Below, piece after piece: positions 10,411 to 18,421 of a stretch of DNA of 64,000 nt. A model generated the notes under the pieces. The model did no database searches. It was given only the letters and a program-made list of their open reading frames with translations, and had not been told where the DNA came from. This DNA is from Actinomycetospora sp. TBRC 11914 (GTDB lineage Bacteria > Actinomycetota > Actinomycetes > Mycobacteriales > Pseudonocardiaceae): positions 186,001-250,000 of the forward strand of contig NZ_JABBND010000001.1 of NCBI RefSeq assembly GCF_012933465.1. The letters are read 5' to 3'. The stretch's first letter is position 1. Each line of letters begins with the position of its first letter. The translations under genes and the position numbers were made by a program.

Positions 10411-10828
10411 AGCCCGGGAGACGGCCGCGGACGGCGTCGTACATGGTGAAGGCCTCGGTCAGGCTGGCCGTGTCGAGCCCGGCCGCGAGCGCTTCCGACG
10501 GATTGCACAGCTCCACCCGGCACCCTTCGGCGAGCCGGCCGGTACGGACCCGGGCCAGCAACCGGGCCAGACCCGGCACGCAGGTCCGCACCTCGGACAG
10601 GTCGACGACCAGCTCGACGGCGCTCAGCTCGCGCACCAGACGCTCGTCGAGCAGGGTCCGGAGCCGCTCGACGACCCCGGTGTCGACCGTGCCGGCCACT
10701 GCCAGCGCCAACCGGCCCGTGCCGAACGAGCGGATCGCGATCACCGGCTCGTCCTGGCGCGCGGGGGTGGACGCCACCTCCGCCAACACCCCCAGCGTCG
10801 CCTCCAGGCGCCGCCGTTGTTCCCGCAT
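10409..10828 (-). CDS. STAS-domain protein (anti-sigma-factor-antagonist fold)
   Basis: A 139-residue protein with an N-terminal charged helix and a STAS core: VELVVDLSEV strand, helix LARLLARVRTG, CRVELCNP strand and a final LTEAFTMYDAV helix. The phospho-serine loop (DSSG in SpoIIAA) reads TCVPG, so it is probably not a classical kinase target. The ATG at 10828 (MREQRRRLEA) follows a G-rich GGGGG stretch. A TTG at 10840 is an alternative. It diverges from the STAS-like gene at 11170, with the shared E1/E2 elements between them. Confidence 0.68.
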   Translation of the reverse strand: MREQRRRLEATLGVLAEVASTPARQDEPVIAIRSFGTGRLALAVAGTVDTGVVERLRTLLDERLVRELSAVELVVDLSEVRTCVPGLARLLARVRTGRLAEGCRVELCNPSEALAAGLDTASLTEAFTMYDAVRGRLPG

Positions 10829-10961
10829 CGATGCCCCCAAGGACGTCTCCGGTCCAGTCGGTCCGCTGCGGGTGCGTCGCCGTCGTGGATCGACAGCGGT
10901 TCGGTCCCGGCACCCGCCCGACGAGGTATAGCCGCGACGACGGCACCGGGAGAGGGCCGGC

Positions 10962-11035
10962 GCGCGATCCCGTACGGCCGGGCGGACACCGCCGCCGCCA
11001 CACCGGCCCGCGGGGACAAGGTGACTTCCGCGCCG
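10962..11035. repeat. Non-coding element E1, copy 1
   Basis: This segment is about 74 bases long and shares roughly 80% of its bases (by eye, one 1-base indel) with 27378-27452. Both contain the run GATCCCGTA, then a hairpin GGCGG-ACA-CCGCC, then CGGCCCG and TTCCGCGCCG. Both copies sit in the space between divergent genes. Function is unknown: operator, promoter or structured transcript are possible. Confidence 0.7.
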
Positions 11036-11055
11036 GCCCGTCGCCGAGCGGTCGC

Positions 11056-11122
11056 CGGTTGCCCTGGGCGGATGGACCGTCGACCACGGTGCTCGGTTTC
11101 ATCTCCGGTCGTCCCACCGAGC
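11056..11122 (+). repeat. Element E2, copy B
   Basis: A related but more diverged version of 6232-6296 and 18357-18421: GGTTGCCCTG, GGATGGACCG, CCACGG, CTCGGT and a terminal CCACCGAG appear in the same order. It lies 48 bases before the ATG of the STAS-like gene at 11170. Confidence 0.5.
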
Positions 11123-11169
11123 AACGTCGGGTGCCTGCCGCCGGGCGCGCGCGACCGCGAGAGCGAGCC

Positions 11170-11697
11170 ATGGCCCCCGACCGAGACACGTCCGTGCCCG
11201 ACGACGGGTCCTCGGTGTCGGTCGTGGAGACGGCCTTCGGCACCGTGGTGCGCACCCAGGCCATGGCGGGGTCCGTGGCCGCTGTCCGGCTGCGGCGCGT
11301 CGCGCTCCGCCAGCACCGCGAGAGCCTCGTGCTCCTCGACCTCCGAGCCACCCGTGCCGCGGCCCCGGTCGCCGTGACGGCGGTCGCCGACCTCGCGGCG
11401 GCCGTGCGGGCGCGCGGGGGCGACCTCCGGGTCGTGCGTTCCCCGCACACACCGCAGGCGATCGTCGGGGCGGCCCGCGCTCCGGTCCACGCCACGCTCG
11501 CCGAGGCGTTGGGGTGTCGATCGCGCACCCCGCGTGCGGTGGACCCTCCGACCCGGCCGTCCGATCGCCTCCCCCCGGCGACCGACGGCCGTGGCGGGAT
11601 GGATCCGGCCGGGCCTCCCCTCACCCCCGGCGCCCCGGTCCGGATCCATCCCGCATCCCTGGACCTCCCCCACCCGCGTCCCCCGGAACAGGACTGA
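11170..11697 (+). CDS. STAS-like protein with long disordered tail
   Basis: A 175-residue protein. Residues ~15-110 show a weak STAS pattern (LVLLDLRAT strand, a helix, then GGDLRVVRSP strand). The remaining 65 residues are Pro/Arg-rich and probably disordered. The canonical serine loop is absent (RAAAPVAV). The ATG at 11170 is chosen because the upstream frame runs through the repeated non-coding elements. Because the domain match is weak, a hypothetical protein is the safer reading; its position, divergent from a STAS gene and behind E2, supports membership of the same set. Confidence 0.5.
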   Translation: MAPDRDTSVPDDGSSVSVVETAFGTVVRTQAMAGSVAAVRLRRVALRQHRESLVLLDLRATRAAAPVAVTAVADLAAAVRARGGDLRVVRSPHTPQAIVGAARAPVHATLAEALGCRSRTPRAVDPPTRPSDRLPPATDGRGGMDPAGPPLTPGAPVRIHPASLDLPHPRPPEQD

Positions 11698-11856
11698 TCC
11701 GCCGCCCCGTACCCGCAGGACGGAATCGCCCCGCCGGTTTCGCCATCACGGGCCGGTCCGGGGGGTGCGGTCCTTCCGCCACGGTGGGCGGCTCGGGGGC
11801 GCGATGCCCCCTGCCCCGCTCCTGGATGGGCGGAGATGCGGACGAGAAGGGGATCC

Positions 11857-13044
11857 ATGGCCGACCTCGAGCAACGACACCGTCCCGCCGCGGCGAGCGG
11901 CCGGACCGTGGTGGTCGGTCTGCTCGCCGACCCGGACACCCCCGCGGAGCTCGCGGCGAAGCTGGCCGAGGACCTCCCCGACGAGCTCGCCGCGCATGTC
12001 GACCGAGGGGTCACCTGGGACGTCCGCACCATGACCCACCCGGTCACCGCCGAGGTGCAGGACCCCGAGGACGTCCTCGGCGCCGTGGCCGACCAGACCG
12101 CCCACACCGACTGGGACATCGGGATCTACCTCACCGACCTCCCGATGCAGCACGGCGAGCGGCCGATCCTGGTCGACGTCGACCACGACCGCTGCGTCGC
12201 CGGGCTCTCGCTCCCCGGTTTCGGCCCGATCCTGCAGCACCACAAGGTGCGCCACGCGATCGTCCGGGTGGTCGCCGACCTCATGGGCGTCGCCGACGCC
12301 GGGCTCGAGCGCGGGGAGCACCACCCGAGCCGGATCGGCCGCGCGACGGCGGAGCACCTGCAGCCGATCCACGCCCTGCGGGCCCGGGACGGCGCGCACA
12401 CCCGGCGCTATGTCACCACTCCGTGGCGCGGCCGGGCCCGCCTGCTCGCCGGCATGGTGCGCACCAACCAGCCCTGGCGGCTCGTGGTCGGCATGCGCAG
12501 CGCGCTCGCCGCGGTCCTCGGGACCAGCGCCTACCTGACCATCACCTCGACGATCTGGCTGCTGGCCACCCGTCTCGGAACGGGCAAGCTCGTCCTGACC
12601 ACCGTGATGTCGGTCGCGCTGATGGTCGCGTGGATCATCGGCGCCCACCACCTGTGGGAGCGCGCCCGCGACGAGGGCGAGCGCGAGGAGACCTTCCTGT
12701 TCAACGCCTCCACGGTGATCACGCTGAGCATCGGCGTGCTGGTCATGTCGGCGGCGGTCTTCGTGCTCACCCTGCTCGGATCCCTGTTCCTCCTCGAGCC
12801 GTCGGTGCTCGGCTACTACCTCGGCCGCCCACCCACGCTCGGCGACCACCTCATGCTCGCCTGGCTGGCGACCGGTCTGGCCACGGTCGCGGGGGCCCTG
12901 GGCTCCGGGCTGGACAGCGAGGACGCCGTCCGGCGGGCGGCGTACGGCTACCGCGAGCGCCAGCGCCGCGACCAGATCGGCGAGGACGACGAGGACGAGG
13001 GCGCCGGAGAGCGCACCTCGTCCTCGTCGTCCTCGGCGTCCTGA
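11857..13044 (+). CDS. Membrane protein of unknown function
   Basis: A 395-residue protein that I do not recognise. Residues 1-200 are soluble and acidic/His-rich, with a TDWDIGIYLTDLP segment. The C-terminal half has four likely membrane helices (about 208-235, 245-270, 285-318 and 335-352), and the tail is a low-complexity acidic stretch followed by a serine run. The ATG at 11857 is preceded by GAGAAGGGG. The soluble part with alternating VVGLLADPD and LVDVDHDRC motifs could be an enzyme-like or ligand-binding domain; nothing allows a firmer statement. It converges on the small membrane protein at 13063. Confidence 0.6.
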   Translation: MADLEQRHRPAAASGRTVVVGLLADPDTPAELAAKLAEDLPDELAAHVDRGVTWDVRTMTHPVTAEVQDPEDVLGAVADQTAHTDWDIGIYLTDLPMQHGERPILVDVDHDRCVAGLSLPGFGPILQHHKVRHAIVRVVADLMGVADAGLERGEHHPSRIGRATAEHLQPIHALRARDGAHTRRYVTTPWRGRARLLAGMVRTNQPWRLVVGMRSALAAVLGTSAYLTITSTIWLLATRLGTGKLVLTTVMSVALMVAWIIGAHHLWERARDEGEREETFLFNASTVITLSIGVLVMSAAVFVLTLLGSLFLLEPSVLGYYLGRPPTLGDHLMLAWLATGLATVAGALGSGLDSEDAVRRAAYGYRERQRRDQIGEDDEDEGAGERTSSSSSSAS

Positions 13045-13062
13045 CCGCACCGGCGGGCGGGC

Positions 13063-13464
13063 TCAGACGCGCTCGTCGGTCGAGGGGGTCCGGACCGCGC
13101 CCACCCGGCGGGACGCGGCGTCCGGGTGGTCGACGGCGTCCCCGCGGCGGACCTTCGCGGCCACCGCACGGGCCCGCTCGTCCTCCCGCTGCTCGTCCTC
13201 CAGCTGCACGTACCCGTCGTCGTCGCCCCCGACGGGCTTCGCCGCGCCTTCGAGGGCCTCCCCGACGACGCGGACCGGCACCGGCAGCGACCGGTGCGTC
13301 AGCATGGTGAAGAACGGCACCGCGGCGATGAACGCCGCCAGCGGCGGATCGACCATCCCGAGGGCGACGGCGGCCCCGACCCCGCCGAAATAGCCGATCG
13401 AGCGCGGGACGTCGATGAGGACCGGTCCCACCCGGATGCCGAACGTCGTGGATTCGTTGGACAC
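13063..13464 (-). CDS. Small membrane protein of unknown function
   Basis: A 133-residue protein with one or two hydrophobic helices (about residues 22-55: GYFGGVGAAVALGMV and AAFIAAVPFFTML), followed by a charged C-terminal half rich in Glu, Arg and Asp. The start at 13464 (MSNESTTF) is followed closely by conserved-looking hydrophobic sequence and is preceded by GGAGATGAC. It is likely co-transcribed with the alcohol dehydrogenase upstream of it on the minus strand (57-base gap). Confidence 0.6.
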   Translation of the reverse strand: MSNESTTFGIRVGPVLIDVPRSIGYFGGVGAAVALGMVDPPLAAFIAAVPFFTMLTHRSLPVPVRVVGEALEGAAKPVGGDDDGYVQLEDEQREDERARAVAAKVRRGDAVDHPDAASRRVGAVRTPSTDERV

Positions 13465-13521
13465 GTCATCTCCTCGGTCGTCGTGGAACGGCGGGGGCGG
13501 GCCGAGCCGCGCCGCACCGCG

Positions 13522-14691
13522 CTACGGCGAGAGGACCACCTTCTCGCAGTCGTCGGCCTTGTCCAGGAAGGTGCGGTAGCCCGTCGGCGCGTCGTCGAGC
13601 GACAACCGGTGGGTGATCACGAACGACGGATCGATGTCGCCGTTGCGGACGTGCTCGAGGAGCCGCGGCATGTAGCGGTGCACGTGGCACTGACCGGCGC
13701 GCATCGTGAGGTAGCGGTTCATGAACGACCCCATCGGGAACTTGTCGGTGAACCCGCCGTAGACCCCGATGACGGACACGACGCCCCCGTTGGCGCAGCT
13801 CGTGACCGCTTCGCGCAGGACGTGCGGTCGTTCGGTCTCCAGCCCCACGGCCTGCTTGGTGCGGTCGTAGGCGTGCAGCGCCCCGACGGCGTGGTGGGCT
13901 TCCATCCCCACCGCGTCGATGCACTTGTCCGGCCCGCGCCCGCCGGTCATCTCGGCGAGCGCCTCGGGGACCGACACCTGCTCGTAGTCCAGCGTCTCGG
14001 CCCCGGTCTCCTTCGCCAGCCGCAGCCGGTGGTCGATGCGGTCGATCGCGATGACCCTCTCGGCGCCGCGGAGGAAACAGCTCGCGATCGCGAACTGCCC
14101 CACGGGGCCGGCACCCCAGACGGCGACGACGTCGCCGGGGCCGACCTCGGCCATCTCCGCCCCCATGTACCCGGTGGGGAAGATGTCGGACAGGAACAGG
14201 ACCTTCTCGTCGGGGAGGTCGGACTCCACCTTGAGCGCCCCGAAGTCGGCGAACGGCACCCGCGCGTACTCGGCCTGCCCGCCGGGGTAGCCGCCGAGCA
14301 TGTGGGAGTAGCCGAACAGCGCGGCCGGCGAGTGACCCATCAGCTTCTCGGCGATGCCGGCGTTGGGGTTGGAGTTCTCGCACAGCGAGGTCATGCCGCG
14401 CTCGCAGGCCCCGCACACGCCGCAGGCGATCGGGAAGGGGACCACCACGCGGTCCCCGACCGCCAGGTTGCCCACCCCGGGGCCGACCTCGACGACCTCG
14501 CCCATGAACTCGTGGCCGAGGACGTCGCCCTCGCGCATCGTCGGGATGAAGCCGTTGTAGAGGTGCAGGTCGGAGCCGCAGATGGCGGTCGAGGTGATCT
14601 TCACGATGGCGTCGCGCCGGTTCAGGATCGTCGGGTCGGGAACCTCCCGGACCTCCACCGACCGCTTGCCCGTCCAACAGGTGGCTCGCAT
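13522..14691 (-). CDS. Zinc-dependent alcohol dehydrogenase (threonine/formaldehyde dehydrogenase-like)
   Basis: A 389-residue medium-chain dehydrogenase. It has the catalytic zinc site (CGSDLH with GHEFMG), a structural zinc loop of four cysteines (CGVCGAC and a later C in MTSLC), and an NAD-binding Rossmann motif VWGAGPVG near residue 190. The long C-terminal part resembles the glutathione-independent formaldehyde dehydrogenase-like COG1063 group. The substrate is unknown. The ATG at 14691 follows GGAGAG. It is the same length as the dehydrogenase at 23775 and clearly paralogous to it. Both are preceded on their strand by an SRPBCC-type gene, here 23 bases upstream. Confidence 0.92.
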   Translation of the reverse strand: MRATCWTGKRSVEVREVPDPTILNRRDAIVKITSTAICGSDLHLYNGFIPTMREGDVLGHEFMGEVVEVGPGVGNLAVGDRVVVPFPIACGVCGACERGMTSLCENSNPNAGIAEKLMGHSPAALFGYSHMLGGYPGGQAEYARVPFADFGALKVESDLPDEKVLFLSDIFPTGYMGAEMAEVGPGDVVAVWGAGPVGQFAIASCFLRGAERVIAIDRIDHRLRLAKETGAETLDYEQVSVPEALAEMTGGRGPDKCIDAVGMEAHHAVGALHAYDRTKQAVGLETERPHVLREAVTSCANGGVVSVIGVYGGFTDKFPMGSFMNRYLTMRAGQCHVHRYMPRLLEHVRNGDIDPSFVITHRLSLDDAPTGYRTFLDKADDCEKVVLSP

Positions 14692-14714
14692 GGTCTCTCC
14701 TTCGCGGGGTGTGG

Positions 14715-15650
14715 TCAGGCGACCGGCTGGGCCGGGCGCTGGGTGATCTGTTGGCGGGTGGACTGGCCCGTCGGGCTGCCTTCCGAGCGGACGATCTCGC
14801 CGATCTCGAGGACCTGCTTGAAGCGCCGCAGGTCGTCGCGGAGCTGCTGGTTCGGCTCCTCGCCGAGCAGCTTCGCGACGACGGCGCCCGCCTTCCCGCC
14901 CGGCGGGCGATAGCGCAGGTCGACCACGACCTCGGTGCCCCGGCCGCCCGCGGCGTCGCGGAACCGCACCGAGCCGGTGTTCGCCACGTCGGCGCCCTCG
15001 ACCGACCTCCAGGAGATCACCTCGTCCTCGCGGTCCTCCACGATCTCGGCGTCCCAGCGGACCGTCGACCCGGCCGGACCGGTGGCCTCCCAGTGCGAGC
15101 GCCCCGTCGGGTCGGTGCGCACCGAGCGCAGGTGGGCCATGAACTCGGGGAGGCGCTCGAGGTCGCGCCAGTGGCGATACGCCTCCGCCCGCGGCCGGTT
15201 GACGGTGATGGCGGCGACGGCGCGACACTCGCCCGTCCCGTCGCCGCGCTGCTGGGCCAGGCCGCGGGCGGTCACGACGTCCGCGGCCGTCACCCCGGCG
15301 AGCGCCGCGAGGCCGAGCCCGAGACGCGTCGACGACGCTCCCCTCCGGGCGGCACCGACCGCGAGGGTGGCGATGTCGAGCACGTCACCCGCGACCCGGC
15401 TCCACACCCAGCCCGCGGTCCGGCGGCTGCCGAGGATCCCCGCGCCGTGGACCAGCTCCCGGGCTCCGTACAGCGCGGTGACGGCCTCGACGGTCGGCCC
15501 GCTGTCGCGGATCCCCGCCAGCCGTGCGACCGCGCCGGGCGCGGCGAGCTCCGCCGACCCCAGCGCCAGACTGAAGACCCCCAGCCCGCGCGCGAGGCCC
15601 GTCGTGGCGTCCCGCGTCGAGCTCCTCGGCCCTGACGTCCCTGCTCTCAT
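14715..15650 (-). CDS. SRPBCC (cyclase/dehydrase) protein with N-terminal membrane region
   Basis: A 311-residue protein. The first ~135 residues contain several hydrophobic helices ([17 protein letters not shown], then [11 protein letters not shown] and [17 protein letters not shown]). Residues ~140-285 form an SRPBCC/START-like domain ([26 protein letters not shown] is the recognisable opening, then SHWEATGP and EVVVDLRY). Such proteins are often called cyclase/dehydrase; activity is rarely known. The start at 15650 follows GGAGG. It pairs with the downstream alcohol dehydrogenase, and the C-terminal helix ending LEIGEIV is shared with the small protein at 24941. Confidence 0.82.
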   Translation of the reverse strand: MRAGTSGPRSSTRDATTGLARGLGVFSLALGSAELAAPGAVARLAGIRDSGPTVEAVTALYGARELVHGAGILGSRRTAGWVWSRVAGDVLDIATLAVGAARRGASSTRLGLGLAALAGVTAADVVTARGLAQQRGDGTGECRAVAAITVNRPRAEAYRHWRDLERLPEFMAHLRSVRTDPTGRSHWEATGPAGSTVRWDAEIVEDREDEVISWRSVEGADVANTGSVRFRDAAGGRGTEVVVDLRYRPPGGKAGAVVAKLLGEEPNQQLRDDLRRFKQVLEIGEIVRSEGSPTGQSTRQQITQRPAQPVA

Positions 15651-15965
15651 CGCAGGTCCTCCTCTCGTCGGTTCGAGAGGTGGTGCCCGCCCGGCACGCC
15701 GCGGGCCGGGGAGGGGGCGAATCTCGTCCTTCGAGGTCGACACCGAGCCCACGAATCCGGTCCGTCGGGTCGTGGCCACCGGGGGTCCGGAGAACCGGGA
15801 GCGGCGAGCCGGACACCGGCCGGGCACGCGCCGTGCACCGCTCGTCACCGCATGCGAGCCGCGGGGCCGGGCTCCTGACCGATCAGGTCGATGACCGACC
15901 GGGCGTCCGGCGGGCACGGTACCGGGGTGCGCACCGTGCGGTGCCACGACGAACGGAGGTCCCAG
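15651..15965. promoter_or_regulatory. Divergent intergenic region, SRPBCC gene / GAF-ANTAR gene
   Basis: These 315 bases contain no supported gene. A hairpin CCTCTCG/CGAGAGG (15661-15667/15674-15680) lies next to the ribosome-binding site of the leftward gene. Near the rightward gene are an inverted repeat GCACGGT/ACCGTGC (15914-15920/15933-15939) and a tight GCACCG-TG-CGGTGC hairpin (15931-15944), 22 bases before the GTG start. Paired small hairpins are the kind of RNA target ANTAR proteins bind, so self-regulation is conceivable but untested. Confidence 0.35.
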
Positions 15966-16706
15966 GTGACGACGCAGGTGGGGGACGCAGCCGTGGCGGC
16001 ATGCCGGTCACACCACGAGGACACCGACGAGCCGGACGAGTTCCTGGCGGCCCTGCTGGCGTCGACCCGCGCGATCGCCGGGAGCGAGCGGGTGGCCGAC
16101 GCGCTGCGCCGGATCGCCGAGGGTGCCGTGGCGGTGGTGCCGGGCGTCCACGACGTCGGCGTCGCGGTGCGCCTGGCGGGCGAGCTGTCCTGCGCGGCGC
16201 ACACCAGCGAGACGGCGGCGGCCGTCGATCGCGCCCAGATCGGGATGGCGGAGGGCCCGTGCCTCGACGCGATCGCGGGCGCCGACACCGTGGTCCTCCC
16301 CGACGCGGCCACCGAGACACGGTGGCCCCGGTTCGTGCCGGAAGCGGTGCGCCACGGCGTGCGGGCGAGCCTGTCGGTGCGCTTGACCGGCGCCCGCCCC
16401 GCGGGCGTGGTGAACCTGCACGTCACCCAGCACGCCCTCGACGACCGGGCGGCCCGGTCGGAGGCCCAGCGGTCGGCCAGGATGTTCGTCGCCTACGCCT
16501 CGCTCGCACTCGCCGAAACCGACCGGGTCGAGAACCTCCACCGGGCGCTGCTCCGGCGCGATCTGATCGGACAGGCCAAGGGCATCCTCATGCACCGCGA
16601 CGGGCTGACCGCCGACGAGGCCTTCGACCGCCTGCGGATCGCCTCCCAGACCACCAACACGAAGCTCTACGACGTCGCCGCCTGGCTCGTCGCCCACTGC
16701 TCGTGA
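15966..16706 (+). CDS. GAF-ANTAR regulator (copy 2)
   Basis: A 246-residue paralogue of 6953-7690. The GAF domain (about 25-165, with GMAEGPCLDAI and TRWPRFVPEA) and the ANTAR domain (RDLIGQAKGILM ... SQTTNTKLYDVA) are both complete, and nucleotide identity is high across the GAF region. The GTG start at 15966 is supported by GGAGG eight bases upstream; the frame is open back to 15891 but that leader is not shared with copy 1. The PucR copy 2 follows 96 bases downstream on the same strand, whereas in copy 1 an AraC gene lies between. Confidence 0.92.
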   Translation: MTTQVGDAAVAACRSHHEDTDEPDEFLAALLASTRAIAGSERVADALRRIAEGAVAVVPGVHDVGVAVRLAGELSCAAHTSETAAAVDRAQIGMAEGPCLDAIAGADTVVLPDAATETRWPRFVPEAVRHGVRASLSVRLTGARPAGVVNLHVTQHALDDRAARSEAQRSARMFVAYASLALAETDRVENLHRALLRRDLIGQAKGILMHRDGLTADEAFDRLRIASQTTNTKLYDVAAWLVAHCS

Positions 16707-16802
16707 TCCGCAGCCGGTCCTGCGCCGGCCGCCACCACGAGTCGTCCGGCGCCGGAAGATCGGACGCGTGGCCGGGGCCGCCCGGCGGGTAGTCGCGCAG
16801 GC

Positions 16803-18311
16803 ATGAGTCGCATCGATCGCCACGGGGCCGGTCCGCGCGTGGGCGACGAAGCCTCGGCCGCCGACCTGGTCCCGAGTGATGGGCAGGCGCGTGTCGAAGT
16901 GGAGGGGGCGCTGGCCCGGGAGTACCGGTTCCAGGCCGCGCTGAGCCAGGCACTGGTCGGCGAGAGCCCCGAGCACGGCATCGCCGAGGTCCTCCACGAC
17001 CACCTCGGGCTCGGGGTGGCCGTGGAAGACCCCTTCGGGCGGGTGCTGGCCCAGGCCGGACCCGACGGCGCCGCGACCCAGCCCCGCCTGACCCGCGCCC
17101 AACGCGACCACCTCATCGACGCCGCCCGCCGCGTCTCGGGCCCGCTGCGGGTCCGCGACCGCCTGGCCAGCCTCGCGGTCTCCCGCGGCACCCTGCTCGG
17201 CCTGATCCTGGTCCAGGACCCCGAGCACACCCTCGAACCCGCCGACAAGAAAGACCCCGACACCGACGCCCGCCCCGGCAGCCCCCGCGCCGGCGCCCTG
17301 CACGCCATCGGCCTGGCCACCGGCGCCCTCTCGCTGCACCTGCTGCATCGCCACCACCTGGCCCGCACCGAACTACGCCTGCGCCACGACCTCGTCGAAA
17401 CCGTCCTGCTCGAATGCGACCCCGACGACCTCGACGCCGAGATCGAACGCCGCATCGGCCGCGCCTCCGCGTTGAGCCACGACCTCACCGGCCCCCACCG
17501 CGTCCTGGCCGTCCACCCCCGCCACGGCCGCTGGCCCGGCGACCAAGCCGTCGGCGACCTCATGGAACACGCCGCCCGCACCCTGGACATGTCCTTCCTG
17601 GGCACCCTGCGCGGCCAGACCGCCATCCTGGTCTGCGGACCCCCCGCCGCCTGGCTCGCCGGCAGCGGCACCGCCCTCGCCCCCTGGACCGGCGAACCCA
17701 CCACCACCACCCACGCCGCCACCGGAACCGCCACCCCCGGCACCGGCACCGGCACCGGCTCCGCCACCGACGCGCCGGGCTCGGGCACACCCTGGCAACT
17801 CGTCCACGACGCCTTCACCCACGTCCTGCACGACGCCCCCGCCGTCGGGGTCGGCGGCTACGTCGACCGCCCCGAACACCTCCCCCGCTCCTACCGCGAA
17901 GCCATGCAAGCCCTCACCGTGCGCACCCGCCAACCCGACCCCACCGGCCTGATCGCCTTCGAAGACCTCGGCCTCTACCGCCTCCTGGCCACCCCCGACG
18001 GCCGCCGCCAAGCCGGCGCCTTCGTCCAGGACTGGATCGGCCACCTCCTCGCCTACGACAACGACCGCCGCGCCGGCCTCGTCCACACCCTCGGGATCTA
18101 CCTCGACCACGGCGGCAACTACGACGCCACCGCCGCCGCCCTGCACATCCACCGCTCCACCCTGCGCTACCGCCTCCAACGCATCCGCGAACTCACCGGA
18201 CACGACCTCACCGACACCGACACCCGCCTCAACCTCCACGTCGCCGTCCGCGCCGCCGTCATCGCCGAACCCCCCCTCCTCCCCGCAGGGGGGCAGCTCA
18301 CGTCCCTGTGA
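16803..18311 (+). CDS. PucR-family transcriptional regulator (copy 2)
   Basis: A 502-residue protein identical to copy 1 (8912-10384) in all but a few residues from the SDGQ motif onward. It differs at the N-terminus (MSRIDRHGAGPRVGDE) and has a different short C-terminal end (GGQLTSL). It has the same Thr/Gly low-complexity linker and the same C-terminal PucR helix-turn-helix with HRSTLRYR. It shows the same C-rich, GAA/CAA-using codon pattern. It lies behind the GAF-ANTAR gene and before a STAS-like gene. The two copies could form mixed dimers or compete for the same sites (inference). Confidence 0.88.
   Translation: MSRIDRHGAGPRVGDEASAADLVPSDGQARVEVEGALAREYRFQAALSQALVGESPEHGIAEVLHDHLGLGVAVEDPFGRVLAQAGPDGAATQPRLTRAQRDHLIDAARRVSGPLRVRDRLASLAVSRGTLLGLILVQDPEHTLEPADKKDPDTDARPGSPRAGALHAIGLATGALSLHLLHRHHLARTELRLRHDLVETVLLECDPDDLDAEIERRIGRASALSHDLTGPHRVLAVHPRHGRWPGDQAVGDLMEHAARTLDMSFLGTLRGQTAILVCGPPAAWLAGSGTALAPWTGEPTTTTHAATGTATPGTGTGTGSATDAPGSGTPWQLVHDAFTHVLHDAPAVGVGGYVDRPEHLPRSYREAMQALTVRTRQPDPTGLIAFEDLGLYRLLATPDGRRQAGAFVQDWIGHLLAYDNDRRAGLVHTLGIYLDHGGNYDATAAALHIHRSTLRYRLQRIRELTGHDLTDTDTRLNLHVAVRAAVIAEPPLLPAGGQLTSL
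16859..18286 (+). repeat. 1.43-kb near-identical direct repeat, copy 2
   Basis: Second copy of 8932-10359, in the same orientation and 7927 bases apart. Such a long perfect-length repeat is a natural substrate for homologous recombination, which would delete or amplify the ~7.9 kb between them (two STAS genes, membrane proteins, alcohol dehydrogenase, SRPBCC, GAF-ANTAR). Confidence 0.92.
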
Positions 18312-18329
18312 GGCACCCGGCGCAGCCGT

Positions 18330-18360
18330 CCTCGACCGGCCGGTCGCCGACCGGTCGAGG
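18330..18360 (+). terminator. Stem-loop terminator after PucR copy 2
   Basis: A perfect 10-base stem (18330-18339 with 18351-18360, CCTCGACCGG / CCGGTCGAGG) with an 11-base loop lies 18 bases after the PucR stop. There is no U tract. Its 3' arm overlaps the first bases of element E2 copy C. Confidence 0.6.
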
Positions 18361-18421
18361 GTTGCCCTGCGTGGATGGACCGCGGCACCTCGGACTCGGT
18401 AGGTCTGGTGGCGTCCACCGA
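18357..18421 (+). repeat. Shared upstream element E2, copy C
   Basis: Gapless match to 6232-6296. Its end lies 37 bases before the codon (ACG, 18459) that corresponds to the ATG of the first STAS copy. The only plausible ATG for the second STAS gene (18375) lies inside this element. Confidence 0.6.

Larger units (their letters stand above)
10829..11169. promoter_or_regulatory. Divergent intergenic region between two STAS-like genes
   Basis: This 341-base stretch contains no supported gene. It holds element E1 (10962-11035) near its centre and an E2-like element (11056-11122) closer to the rightward gene. The rightward gene begins at 11170 after a weak purine-rich GAGAGCGAG. The same E1-then-E2 order recurs in the divergent region 27302-27670. 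Confidence 0.5.
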
